This document shows positions 47,044 through 58,822 of a stretch of 64,000 bases of DNA, one piece after another. The position numbers and the translations under genes were made by a program. Numbering within the stretch: position 1 is the first letter of the stretch; each line of letters starts with the position of its first letter. The notes below the pieces were generated by a model. The model did not search any database, had not been told where the DNA came from, and saw only the letters and a program-made list of their open reading frames with translations. Source of the DNA: Lavandula angustifolia (taxonomy: Eukaryota; Streptophyta; Magnoliopsida; Lamiales; Lamiaceae); assembly GCA_028984105.1 (NCBI GenBank), contig CM054802.1, positions 12,082,116-12,146,115 on the forward strand. The letters are read 5' to 3'.

Positions 47044-48279
47044 TGTTGGAAAAAAATCGTTTATATATATATTATTTATATATATTATGGAAATTCAATT
47101 AGCATTAAATGCTAATTTGACTTGGGCAAAATTCAGCCCTTTTCGATCGCAATTTCGAGCCTCGATATTTATCCGATTAATGTTTTGAGATATATGACGT
47201 CGATCTACGTTTCGAGTAGATAATTATAGTGTGCTTAATTTCTCGATTCCGATTTTCGGTGAGTGAGAAATAGTGGCTCGAAGTTTGGGGGGACAAAACT
47301 AATATGTTACCTAAAGTGGAGAAACTTACCTTATTCGGGTTTTGGAGAGTTATTACATTAATCATGTCCCACATCGATTAATGAATAATGTTTTGTGTGG
47401 TATTTAAGTCTCTACAATATTGTAGAAGATAACTAAGTGACATGTGGTGGGCTTGGGCCACACATGCTCATGCGCGCGAGCCTTTTCGCCCGACCGCCTC
47501 ACACGCGGCGCGGCGCGCGCGCGCCAGCCGCGCCCGCGCCCGCGCCCGCGCCCGTGCCCGGCTCCGGCTCCGGCTCCGGCCCGTGTCCGTGTCCGTGTCC
47601 GTGTCCGTGTACTTGACTTGAGACTTGGACTTGACTTGGACTTGGACTTGGATCTTGATCTTGGATCTTAGGCAATTGGTCCTTTGGGTCGCTTCGCCGG
47701 GTCGGCTTCGGGTCGGGTGCCGGGTCGGGCGGTGCGGTGGACCGGCCGCACCGGGATTCCTCTCCGTGGTGCACTGCACCTGCTACACCGTAGTAGTACT
47801 TTTGGGAAGGATCCGGAAGCCACCCTTCCATCTCTCCACTCCCCTGGACACGTCGGCCGTGCCTTAATGGGCGAGGAGTTACCAACACCCTTTCACCCGG
47901 GGGCAGCAGCCTATAAGTAAGGCGGGTGTTCGGCTCATTTCATCACACCAACACTTGCAACAACAAAGCTTCCATACAAAGCTTGCATTCCATTCTTAGC
48001 TCTTAGCTCATCTTAGTGCTCTTAGCTCAAGTCCAAGCAGCTTCTCGTCCTCGCCGGAAAGTCCTTCGCTCACGGAGCTCAAAGATCTCGCGGTGCCGCA
48101 ATCCTTGAGACGTCGTCGTTTCATCTTTGGGGACGAAACGCCACAACCGAGAGCACTACCGGGCGTTTTTCGTCTTGCGGAGAGAGGCCTTCCTCGACTC
48201 GACGGTTTTCTCCTTTTGTTGTTTTAATTCATTTTGTTATTTAATAGTTTACTTGTAATAGCAGTTTATAATACCTACA
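47044..48279 (+). repeat. Left LTR of the copia element
   Basis: The first ~420 bp match the right LTR with a single visible difference (TTCGAG against TTCAAG). Then follows a GC-rich hexamer-repeat block (47475-47670) that differs greatly in length and composition between the LTRs. A TATA-like box (TATAAGTA, 47912) appears degraded relative to TATAAATA in the right LTR. Confidence 0.95.
47475..47675 (+). repeat. Hexamer-repeat cascade in the left-LTR U3
   Basis: Successive six-base repeats grade into each other: CGCGCC, then GGCTCC, then GTGTCC, then GACTTG/GGACTT. Each block has 3-5 units. The equivalent block in the right LTR (about 53600-53770) has a different CG-rich start and seven GGACTT units. 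Long open frames through it are low-complexity artefacts. Confidence 0.85.
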
Positions 48280-48328
48280 ATCGCAAGACGAAAAAACGAA
48301 CTATATCTGCTTCAAGTAAACTAAGAAG

Positions 48329-49490
48329 ATGTCTTCCTCAAGTGCTGCTTTCTCCGATGCTACCGCCGCCGCTGCTTCTGCCGCCGCCACCAACCCCGTC
48401 AGTATCTCGACGTCATTGCCTCCTCCGGCAACACTGTTCCACCGACGTCTGTCCCTACACCTGCTCCGGCCTTTGCTAATCCAACCCTAGCTGCCATTTC
48501 CGCCGCTACCGACGCCAGGATAGCACTTAACCGTGCTAATGCCGCTCACACGGCATTCAACTTCACTGCTATGTCCTCTGCCTTGCAGAGCAACGTCCCA
48601 TTTGGGAGTGTGAACCACCATGGAGTGGTGGGGGGTTCGAACCCAACCCTGACGGCACCTCTGCACTCGTCTAGAGTGCTGCCCGCTGCTGAGAAGCCGG
48701 CCAAGTTTGGTGGAGCCGACTTCAAGAGGTGGCAACAGAAGATGTTGTTCTACCTGACAACATTAGGGTTCACCACTGTGTTGATGGAGAATGCACCCGC
48801 CCCTCCAAGTGAAAACGAAGAGAACCTGGAAGTCCGCATAGCCTATGATAATTGGCTAACTTCCGACTACTTTTGTAAAAACTTCTTGCTTAGTGGACTA
48901 GATGATAGTCTGTACAGTGTATATGCAAATGTAAAGACCTCCAAGGCAATATGGGAGGCACTTGAAAGAAAATACTGTACTGACGATGCAGGTACCAAGA
49001 AGTTTGTAGTCGCCAAGTTCTTGGACTACAAAATGGTGGATTCTCGACCAGTCATGGACCAAGTGCAAGAGTTCCAACTCATTGTCCATGATGTCCACGC
49101 CGAAGGTATGCTTTTGCCAGATGCTTTCATTGTGGCAACCGTGATTGAGAAGCTTCCCCCGAGCTGGAAGGACTTCAAGAGCTACTTGAAGCACAAGCGA
49201 AAGGAAATGACGCTTGAGGACCTTGTGGTCAAGCTCCGCATCGAGACCGACATGAGGACTCGAGATGGGAAGGGCAAAGCACCCGTGGAGCCAAGAGTCA
49301 ACCTTGCTGAGAAAGGTGGCAACTCCAACAATGCTAAGAGAGGGCGTCCAAACAAAGAACCCCAAAGGGAAGGGCAAGGTGCAATCCCGCAAGTTTGAAG
49401 GGGACTGCTACAATCGTGGCAAATCCGGCCACATGTCCAAGGACTCGCCGAAAGCCGAAGAAGAAGAGGGCTCGTCAAGCCAATATGTTG
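48329..49490 (+). pseudogene. copia gag, frameshifted
   Basis: The likely start is ATG at 48329 (MSSSSAAFSDATAAAAS), followed by a frame change before 48571, from which 48571-49398 is open. The open part has the UBN2/gag-polypeptide pattern (FGGADFKRWQQKMLFYLTTL, DALYSV-like LDDSLYSVYANVKTSKAIWEAL, LERKY). After another frame change near 49360 comes the zinc knuckle as CYNRGKSGHMSKDS, in which two of the three cysteines of CX2CX4HX4C are replaced (by Arg and Ser). Confidence 0.85.
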
Positions 49491-52400
49491 GAGATTGACC
49501 TCACCGAAGCCGACCTTGCGGCCGTTGTCACCGAAGAAGCAAACGTCGTGGAGAATGAGGGGAAGTGGTATATTGATACCGCCGCCACGGCACATGTTTG
49601 TGGTGACCGAAGCCGCTTCACCAAGTACAAGAGCCGCCAAGGGAGGAAGCTCAATATGGGTAATCAAGCCTCGTCTCGAGGTGGTTGGCTATGGTACTTG
49701 TGGTGCTAAGGTTGAGCTCCGGCAAGAACCTCACTCTTGGAGAGGTGCTTTGCATGTCCCCGATATCCGGAAGAATCTTGTGTCCGGCTCTGTACTAGTC
49801 AAGAGAGGGTTTAGACTAGTTTTTGAGTCGGATAAATTTATCCCGACTAAATTTGGTATGTTCTTAGGAAAAGGTTACCCGTCCGAGGGCCTTTTCAAGT
49901 TATCGTAATGGCACTGCGCGCCAAGAGCCCGTGGAGGCGAAAAATAATGAAAATGAAGCTACTTCCTCTTACTTGCTTGAGTGTTCCGATTTATGGCATT
50001 CTAGATTAGGACATGTTAATCTAAATGCTATAAAAAGATTAGTTAATCTCGATCTACTTAAAGTAAATGAGTTTAACAAAACCAAGTGTGAAGTTTGTGT
50101 TGAAGCAAAATTGGCTAAGCGGCCATTTCATTCCCGTAGAAAGGAACACAAAACCTCTAGAACTCATTCATACCGACGTATGTGACTTGAAGTTTGTACA
50201 AACTAGAGGTGGGAAAAAGTATTTTATTACTTTTATTGATGATCGCACCAAGTATTGTACTCTTTATCTTTTAAGGAGTAAAGATGAGGCGATTGAAGCT
50301 TTTTCTAACTTCAAAGCGAAGCCGAAAACCAACTTGATTGTAAAATCAAAATGGTACGAAGTGATAGAGGTGGAGAATATGTAGCTCCTTTTGAAGAGTT
50401 GTGTAAGACAAGTGGTATTATTCATCAAACCACCGCCCCCTATTCGCCTCAATCAAATGGTGTAGGCTGAAAGGAAGAACCGAACTCTAAAGGAGATGAT
50501 GAATGCTTTGTTGATAAGTTCGACTGCCCCGAACATGTGGGGGAAGCCGTCTTGACGGCTAACTACTTATTAAACAAAATACCTCTAAAAGGTAGAGATG
50601 TAACTCCTTACGAGTTGTGGAAAGGAAGGAAACCTTCCTATAAATACCTCAAAGTGTGGGGGTGTTTGGCTAAGGTAGAAGTGCCTTTGCCGAAGCAAGT
50701 TACAATCGGACCTAAGACCATCGATTGTATCTTTATAGGATATGCACCGAATAGTAGTGCATATCGATTTGTCATTCATAAGTCGGTCGTGCCCGATATG
50801 AATGTTGGAACTACTATTGAGTCAAGGAATACTATATTCTTTGAACATGTATATCCTTGTAAGAAGGATGATAAAATTGAGTCAAACTCTAGTGGTGAAG
50901 CAAGAGAAGTTGCTAGTAGTTCTAGAAATGTGGGGGTAGAACCCGATACACGTAAAAGGCAAGTCGTCGATCTTGAAACTTTAGAACCAAGACGTAGCAC
51001 TAGAGCAAGAGTTGCTAAGGACTTTGGTCCCGGTTATGTTGTCTTTCTTTTGGATGAAGAGCCGCGGTCTATAAAAGAAGCTCTTTCTAGACCCGATGGC
51101 CCACTTTGGCAAGAAGTCAGTCCAAAGTGAAATTGATTCCATTATGCAGAATCACACTTGGGTCTTAGCAGACTTACCCGAAGGTTGCAAGGCCTTAGGA
51201 TGTAAATGGATCCTAAAAAGAAAGTATAAGGCAGATGGGTCAATTGATAAGTATAAAGCTCGTTTAGTGGTTAAAGGCTTTAAGCAAATTGAAGGATATG
51301 ACTTCTTCGATACTTATTCGCCCGTAACGAGGATTACGTCTATCCGTGTGCTTCTCGCGATTGCTTTGCACAATCTTGAGATTCACCAAATGGACGTGAA
51401 AACAACCCTTTCTATATGGAGATTTAGAAGAGGAAATTTATATGGAACAACCTCGAAGGGTTCGTTGTACTCGGTCAAGAGCGAAAGGTATGTAAGTTGG
51501 TGAAATCCCTATATGGGTTAAAACAAGCACCATTACAATGGCACTTGAAATTCGACGAGGCTATGTTGTCGAATGGCTTTAAGATTAATGAATGTGACAA
51601 GTGTGTTTACATAAAGAATACAAAGAATGGCTTTGTAATTGTTTGTCTTTATGTAGACGACATGTTAATTATGGGACAAAACCTTCAAGTCATAAATGAC
51701 ACCAAGCGTATGCTTAAAAGAAATTTCGATATGAAAGATATGGGAGTTGCTGATGTTATTCTTGGAGTAAAGATACAAAGAACTCCTAAAGGGATTGTTT
51801 TGTCTCAATCTCATTATATTGAGAAAGTACTTAAGAGGTTTAATGCCTTTGATAGTGCGCCGGCAAAGACTCCTCTAGAAGTTAATGTTCACTTGAGCAA
51901 GAATAGGGGTGATCCTGTTGCTCAAGAGGATTATGCTAGAGTCATTGGTTGTCTTATGTACATCACGAATTGTACGAGGCCTGATCTAGCTTGTCCGGTG
52001 AACAAGCGAGTCGCTATACTAGTAATCCTAGTAGAGAACATTGGAAATCTCTTGTAAGAGTTCCGAGGTATTTGAAATACACTCTTAACTTTGGGCCGCA
52101 CTACTCGCGACATCCCCCAAGACTTGAAGGGTACCGTGATGCAAATTGGATATCCGACACTAAAGACTCGTTGTCAACTAGTGGTTATGTGTTCACTATA
52201 GGGGGAGGAGTTGTGTCGTGGAGATCCACGAAACAGACGTGCATTGCCAGATCCACCATGGAATCTGAATTTATTGCTTTAGATAAAGCCGGTGAGGAAG
52301 CCGAATGGCTCCGTAATTTTCTTGAAGATATTCCATGTTGGACGAAACCCGTGCCACCTGTGATGATTCACTGTGATAGCCAAGCAGCTATTGGTAGGGC

Positions 52401-52599
52401 CAAGAGTGGGTTGTATAATGGTAAGTCGAGACATATTCGTCGTCGACATAATACCGTAAGACATTTGATCACGAGTGGGGTTATCTCTGTAGACTATGTC
52501 AAGTCTATAGATAACCTAGCGGATCCGCTTACTAAAAGTTTGAATCGAGATCAAATGTATAAGCTCGTAGCGGGAATGGGAGTTAAATCCACAAATTAA
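49491..52599 (+). pseudogene. copia pol (protease, integrase, RT, RNase H), frameshifted
   Basis: Pieces in several frames keep the family order: protease WYIDTAATAHVC (about 49565-49600); pre-integrase WHSRLGHVN...CEVCVEAK (about 49990-50110); integrase core IHTDVCDLKF...FITFIDDRTKYC (about 50165-50260) and NRTLKEMMNAL...YELWKGRKPSYKYLKVWGC (50480-50680); reverse transcriptase KWILKRKYKADGSIDKYKARLV (51200-51260) and LYGLKQAP...CLYVDDML (51500-51670); RNase H YRDANWISDTKDSLSTSGY...ESEFIAL...LADPLTKSL, ending at a stop at 52597-52599. I count at least five frame changes, so this copy should not make a full polyprotein. Confidence 0.9.
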
Positions 52600-53144
52600 A
52601 GACGATTATAGTGGATACCCAACCTTGTAGGTTGGAGATCCCATGAACTTGGTTCAATGGGAAAACTAAGCTATATGAGTCTGTTGATACCACACTCAAA
52701 TAGTCTATTCCCTAAAAGAGCTCGAGAGTGTTGGTGACCTGTCAAGTGGTGAGGTTAAGTATTTGACTTTTAATGATTCTTGGATGCCTTGAGAAGGTGG
52801 AGTATGACAGGATACTCGAGTAAGAATCACCTATGTAAGTGAGAAGTGAGGGCCGCTTCTATGTAACACTTATGAATCCAAAGAGGTTGTCCATGGCCAG
52901 TAAAGGACACAAACGTGAGAACGGACGAGGTTGAGACTTTATAGTGTTAGTGTTATTGTCTAAGTATACACCATGGAGGAATAGTTCAAGGCCACGTGTC
53001 CACTAATCCGCCGGTATGCTCGATAGCACTGACTAAGGAAGGTTCAAGGTCACAAGCCACCTACCCTGATGCTTTATTGTCTCTTGAGGACAGAGCTGTG
53101 TGTCTGCATGCATGCATTTGGCTATTTCCACTCATGTGGGGGAT

Positions 53145-54402
53145 TGTTGGAAAAAAATCGTTTATATATATATTATTTATATATATTATGGAAATTCAAT
53201 TAGCATTAAATGCTAATTTGACTTGGGCAAAATTCAGCCCTTTTCGATCGCAATTTCGAGCCTCGATATTTATCCGATTAATGTTTTGAGATATATGACG
53301 TCGATCTACGTTTCAAGTAGATAATTATAGTGTGCTTAATTTCTCGATTCCGATTTTCGGTGAGTGAGAAATAGTGGCTCGAAGTTTGGGGGGACAAAAC
53401 TAATATGTTACCTAAAGTGGAGAAACTTACCTTATTCGGGTTTTGGAGAGTTATTACATTAATCATGTCCCACATCGATTAATGAATAATGTTTTGTGTG
53501 GTATTTAAGTCTCTACAATATTGTAGAAGATAACTAAGTGACATGTGGTGGGCTTGGGCCACACATGCTCATGCTTGTGAGCCTTTTCGCCCGACCGCCT
53601 CACACGCGCGCGCGGCGCGGCCGCGCGCGCCGCGCGCCGCGCCCGTGCCCGTGCCCGGCCCCGGCCCGGCCCGGCTCCGGCTCCGGCTCGGTTCCGGTTC
53701 CGATTCCGGTCCGTGTCCGTGGACTTGGACTTGGACTTGGACTTGGACTTGGACTTGGACTTGACTTGATCTTGGCAATTGGTCCGTCGGGTCGTTCGCC
53801 GGGTCGTTCGCCGGGTCGGGTCTTGGGTCGGGTGCCGGGTCGGGCGGTGCGGTGGGCCGGCTGCACCGGATTCCTCTCCGTGGTGCACTCGCACCTTGCT
53901 ACACCGTAGTAGTACTTTTGGGAAGGATCTGGAAGCCACCCTTCCATCTCTCCACTCCTCCACTCCCCTGGAACACGTCGGCGTGCCTTAATTGGCAGGA
54001 GTTACCAACACCCTTTCACCTGGGGGGCAGCAGCCTATAAATAGGCAGGTGTTCAGTTCATTTCATCACACCAACACTTGCAACAACAAAGCTTCCATAC
54101 AAAGCTTGCATTCCATTCTTAGCTCTTAGCTCATCTTAGCTGCTCTTAGCTCAAGTCCAAGCCTTCCGTCGTCCGCCCGGAAAGTCCTGTTCGCCGGAGC
54201 TCAAAGATCCTGCGGTGCTGCAATCCTTGAGACGTCGTCGTTTCATCTTTGGGGACGAAACGCCACAACCGAGAGCACTACCGGGGCGTTTTTCGTCTTG
54301 CGGAGAGAGGCCTTCCTCGACTCGACGGTTTTCTCCTTTTGTTGTTTTAATTCATTTTGTTATTTAATAGTTTACTTGTAATAGCAGTTTATAATACCTA
54401 CA
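53145..54402 (+). repeat. Right LTR of the copia element
   Basis: It is preceded by the purine-rich tract and ends at CTACA just before the TAAAT duplication. A clean TATAAATA lies at 54036-54043, placing the transcript start in the following ~30 bp. On the opposite strand its last bases supply a TAG stop to the interrupted esterase frame. Confidence 0.95.
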
Positions 54403-55895
54403 TAAATTTGTTGATGACGAGCATTAGTTGCTTGGATGGGAGAGAGTCTGGATCAATGGTGAAAAATCCATGCTGCTGACCTTCAAACTCCACATATTTG
54501 ATCTCATTCCCCCATTTCTGCAGCTTGTTTGCGTAGTCCCGTGCTCTGTCACGCAGCAGATCGCTGCCGCCAACAATTACTAGAATTGGGCCCAGATCCA
54601 TAGTTTCAAGATTTGGGCTGTTAGGCCCAAATGGGTTTACCAGTGGATGATCTGTGGTCTCTCCCACAGGGAGTGAAAGCCTCCAAAACCTAAATTTTTT
54701 GTTGAACAAAGTAGAGTGGTGGGTATTCTCACTTTTACAGGATTGTAAGATCATGAATCGACAAGTATCATTAAATTTTTCTTTTTTTTTTGGATTGAGG
54801 CTATTACATGATTAACTAATAAGATTGAAATTTGACCTGCACGCTATTACACATAAACGAGTTTATCCCAATAATGATGGCATAATAGTGGAATAAGGTA
54901 TTTAATTAGCGTAACACAGTGTCATTTGTATTGAAAAAACAACACAAAATAGTCATTCTTATAACTAACTACTTAGTTAAGTTTGAGAAAAATGTAATGA
55001 AAAATAATATAGACCTATGCGAATTTTATTTAATAACTGAGACTTGTTATGACTTTGTGATCGTGAACGAATGATACTTATACTGATCAAACATGTTTAA
55101 TAATTATTTTCTTCTATATGGATATGTTTGTCATTTTGACTATAGTGAGTATTTTTATGAAATGACTATTTTTATGTCTTGTTATCCAAAAAAATAATAA
55201 TAAGTTAAATTTTGGAAATCATGCATAATTATTAATCACAAAATTACAAGACTTTAACAAACCTATCAATGAGGTCAATATTGAGGAATGCTTCCTTCGG
55301 TCCATGAGCCTCAAACTCAGTTCTCACACTCCCACCAAAGAATGGAGCTTACACATACCCCCTCACTCGAACCGGGTCCATCCCGGTCAAGCCGCTCCCT
55401 TGCCGGACCGCCAAGTGATGCGCAATATTCCCTCCGGCCGAGTCACCGGAGATGAACACGCGGCTGAAATCCGCCACATCCGTAAGCCATGTGTCCGGCT
55501 CCTCAGCCGCGGCTTGGGCTCGGAGCCATTTCACGGACTCGTCCTCAATGGCTGCAGGGAGCCGCCCGGGCGAGATGATCACGGCATGGAGCTCGGAAGC
55601 CAGCCGGAAGCAGTAGTTCTGGCAGTTCGGCCAAGCTCTCGAGCCGATGCAGAAGCCGCCGCCGTGGATGTAATAGAAGATTGGGAGCTTGGCCGAGGAG
55701 GGTGTGCGTGGAGTCGAAGACGACGTCTTTCCATAAGACCGAGCCGTCATCTTGCACGGGCACTCGGAAGCTCGGCTCGGTGGAGCGCCATATTGAGCCG
55801 TCGCTGTAGACTCGGAGAACACCGCGGCACTCCTCCACCTCGTGCACCGCGGAGGTGGCGGAGCCAGTGGTATCTCCCTCAGCATTGCAAGACAT

Positions 55896-56064
55896 TTCTA
55901 AAATGATACGTCTCTCTCTAGAGTAGGGCCATTAATAGACAAAAATTCAAGTGATGAATGACGATAAAAACTCCAATTCAGACGGCTAATCTTGTCCTTT
56001 ATTTAATTATTTATCATTTTTCATTTTTAAATCGCAAAGAATACAAGGATATAACAAGAGAAAC
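55896..56064. other. Upstream flank of the esterase pseudogene
   Basis: AT-rich sequence between the esterase start and the plastid-derived fragment; no gene seen. Confidence 0.5.
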
Positions 56065-56193
56065 AAGGCCCGGACGACTGTTTACCAAAAACACAGGTCT
56101 CCGCAAAGTCGTAAGACCATGTATGGGGGCTGACGCCTGCCCAGTGCCGGAAGATCAAGGAAGTTGGTGACCTGATCACATGGGGAGCCGGTG

Positions 56194-56232
<39 letters not shown>
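56065..56232 (+). pseudogene. Plastid 23S rRNA gene fragment (NUPT)
   Basis: The stretch matches the conserved large-subunit rRNA words in order: GACTGTTTACCAAAAACACA, GGTCTCCGCAAAGTCGTAAG, GGGGGCTGACGCCTGCCCAG, GAAGCCCCGGTGAACGGCGG and CCGTAACTATAACGGT. These fit domain IV-V of bacterial/plastid 23S rRNA, where flowering plant plastid genomes carry this gene. Identity ends abruptly: the expected CCTAAGG after AACGGT is replaced by TACAAG. Small changes (for example CATGGGGAGCCGGTG) show decay. It is a nuclear insertion of organelle DNA, not a working rRNA gene. Confidence 0.9.
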
Positions 56233-56677
56233 TACAAGTAACACAGCAAGAAGAACATGTGGGAATTAATTACATCATGTAGGACATAATCTTCAAACAA
56301 CTACGATTAGGTAAGGCTCTGTTTGTTCACGACATGCAAATTGACTCTATTTCAAATCGAGGATTATGAGCGAGGGAGACGAACTTTATTCATGAGAAAC
56401 CAAAATCTTGGGTACCCTTTCTACACCAGTAACATAAATAGACCAGAATCTCATTCTATAATCCTATGAATCAACAAAAATTCAGTAATCATACCGACTT
56501 AGATCAACTCGAAGCCATGGTACACAAAGTATCAGCTGGAGGACACAGAGATGTAACCCACAGACGTACCGTATATGATCTGATGAAGAGCTGGCTGCCT
56601 GAAACTTTGGAATCTAAGATATGAACTGCCATTTCGTTTTGCACGAAAGGAGAAAGAATCTCTGTTCGGGTAACCTC

Positions 56678-58651
56678 TTAATTGTATATCTTCACAGCCT
56701 TCTCATATGGTAGACGATACTGAAAATAATGGTAACCAGATATTAGTAACACCTACTTCAAGCATCAAGTGAAGAATTATCCTACATAGCAACTTCAGTT
56801 TATGGCATTATCAGTGTCTTTGTATCCAAAGCACACGAACCAACCACATACTTAAACAGCCAAAGGTCTACCAGTATTTGGTTTGAAATAGATATGGACA
56901 AAATATAGAAGGGTGAGATTGGTTCAAATGTTAAGAGTTTGTCACCTATCACCTACGAAAATTGAGAGCTACACATTTGATTATTGCTTCTTGCATCCAT
57001 AATCGAGTAAATAACATTTTATATCGACAAAAACTTTAGCTCTGGTTCCAAATATTCCAAGATTTGAAATTATGTTCCTTTTTAAAGTTAAGACACAAAA
57101 TTATGGAGTAGGATCAAGATCAAACCTCAATCCATGGTATTCACATGTACATAGGGTTATATACTCCCTCCGTCCCATTATTAATGTCCCATTTGCCTTT
57201 TCAGGCTATCACATTATTTATGTCCCACACCAAAAAATGAAAGAAATGAGTGGACCACAATCAATCTAAATAAGTGGATCCCACCACTTTATAACTTTAC
57301 ACCACAACTTTATATCTTTACCCTTACTATCTTAATCTCCGTGCCCAATCCCAAAAGGACATAAATAATGGGACGGAGGGAGTATAAAAAGTTTTAGTTA
57401 GTACTTAGTAGAGACAAAACAATAGTACACTATAGTTATTTGCGTAGGGTAACATAATATTATGACAAATACTTAGCAGCAATCACATAGTGAGTGAATT
57501 TGGGAGATGTTGTGGCTTTTGTATTCTACCATAACATTTTCAGTGAGTTTTTGTGTAGGAAAAATCTAATTAAGTCAAAAGAATCAATAAATGTTTCCCA
57601 TAAATTTTTCTACAACGCTAATACTTAACATGAAAGAGCAAGAGAATTAACGTAGGTTTTTAAAGAGAGACTTCGTGTAGAATAAGCAAACAGTGTTGGT
57701 CCAGAATACCTGATTAGATATCAGCGGCCTTTTAGGGGAATTATCTATGTGTTCCATCCCAAGATACTGCTCCCAAGCAATATACATGCTGCTTGTCTGC
57801 AGGATGCAATACTCACACTCATTAATACGACATCATAAGATGTTAGCTCATATTTGGAATAAAATATACTCCATGAACACCACAGAAGAGAACGAAGCTT
57901 TGTGTGTGGGTGGGAGAGAGGGGGAGGGGGTTCATGCGAGAAAGCGAGAGACCTGGAAATGACTGAACAAAATATCCGAATCATCAAGGTACTCAGCTCG
58001 ACCTTGTGAAATAAAAGCAAATTTCCACTGGCAAAAAAGAGGACGGGATATAAGGTGAATTAGAAAAGCTACAAACAAATATCAAGGGTGAGAAGGACAT
58101 GATAAATATAACCCACTGACAGGCATTGTTATTTAGCAATTACTTAATATTGTAACGATATTACTTCTGAGATATACAACCTTAGAAAACTCTTCATCTG
58201 ACACCTGTAACTTTTTCTGAACACGAATCTTGACATTAGCTAAGCTCTCATCCTTGTGTATTACCAATAAAAAGGGTTCGCCGAAGTTCTGAATCTTCTG
58301 CCAGAAACAAAAGGAAACATCGTCCTAAGTATGGATGAATTTAAACCATACATGCATACTATTGGATTAAGTAAAAATGTTACCACTTGGTTCTGATTTT
58401 CTTCTTTCATAAAGTGATATACATGAATCAAGCAACCCTGTGGACCAAGATTCTTCTCTTCCTCAGGTATCTACAGCAATAAGAGAAAGTCGTTAAAAGG
58501 GAAACATACAGTAATATGAAAAAGAACGACATGCACCAATAGGTACATGGATGGGCCAAAAATTGCAAGCAATTATGAGGCCAAGTAATGCACCCACCAC
58601 TAGACACGCACACAACAAGATAAATATATATATATATATATATACAGAGAG

Positions 58652-58706
<55 letters not shown>

Positions 58707-58737
58707 TCTTCTGCCCGTTTCGTCCAATAGTATATAT

Positions 58738-58822
<85 letters not shown>

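Larger units (their letters stand above)
47044..54402 (+). mobile_element. Ty1/copia LTR retrotransposon, both LTRs and TSD present
   Basis: The 7,359-bp element is bounded by LTRs of 1,236 and 1,258 bp starting TGTTGG and ending CTACA. The 5-bp duplication TAAAT lies at 47039-47043 and 54403-54407. A purine tract GTGGGGGA precedes the right LTR. The internal domain order is gag - protease - integrase - reverse transcriptase - RNase H, which defines Ty1/copia. I see no standard initiator-Met primer-binding site after the left LTR (the sequence there is ATCGCAAGACG). The coding region is broken by several frameshifts. It is inserted in the last codons of a carboxylesterase gene on the minus strand. 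Confidence 0.96.
47019..55895 (-). pseudogene. Plant carboxylesterase (CXE15-like), broken and hit by copia insertion
   Basis: This is an alpha/beta-hydrolase of the plant CXE family, related to GID1. Minus strand: start MSCNAEGDTTG at 55895 and VEECRGVLRVYSDG; oxyanion motif HGGGF; nucleophile elbow GDSAGGN; after an intron (about 54690-55260), FWRLSLPVGE, GGSDLLRDR (Asp) and GQQHGF (His). All triad segments survive. Lesions: a deletion with frameshift after VVFDSTH (about 55708); loss of the usual D-Y-R-L-A-P-E segment after AVIISP (about 55572); an in-frame TAA after VRVRGYV (about 55350). The copia element sits after INKF; the original last codons and TAA remain at 47019-47042. Whether the lesions preceded the insertion cannot be told. 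Assembly error is possible for the small ones. Confidence 0.85.

Noticed and set aside
47444..47888. Long Arg/Pro- and Gly/Pro-rich open frames on both strands
   Set aside because: They arise from the hexamer repeats of the LTR U3. Equivalent frames appear in the other LTR with shifted composition, and there is no gene context.
53505..54040. Open frames in the right LTR
   Set aside because: Same low-complexity repeat artefact as in the left LTR.
55304..55906. 200-aa plus-strand open frame over the esterase
   Set aside because: It is the antisense shadow of the GC-rich esterase exon, which has the conserved hydrolase motifs on the minus strand.
56065..56232. Functional rRNA gene
   Set aside because: Only a small internal part of 23S rRNA is present, with substitutions and an abrupt end.
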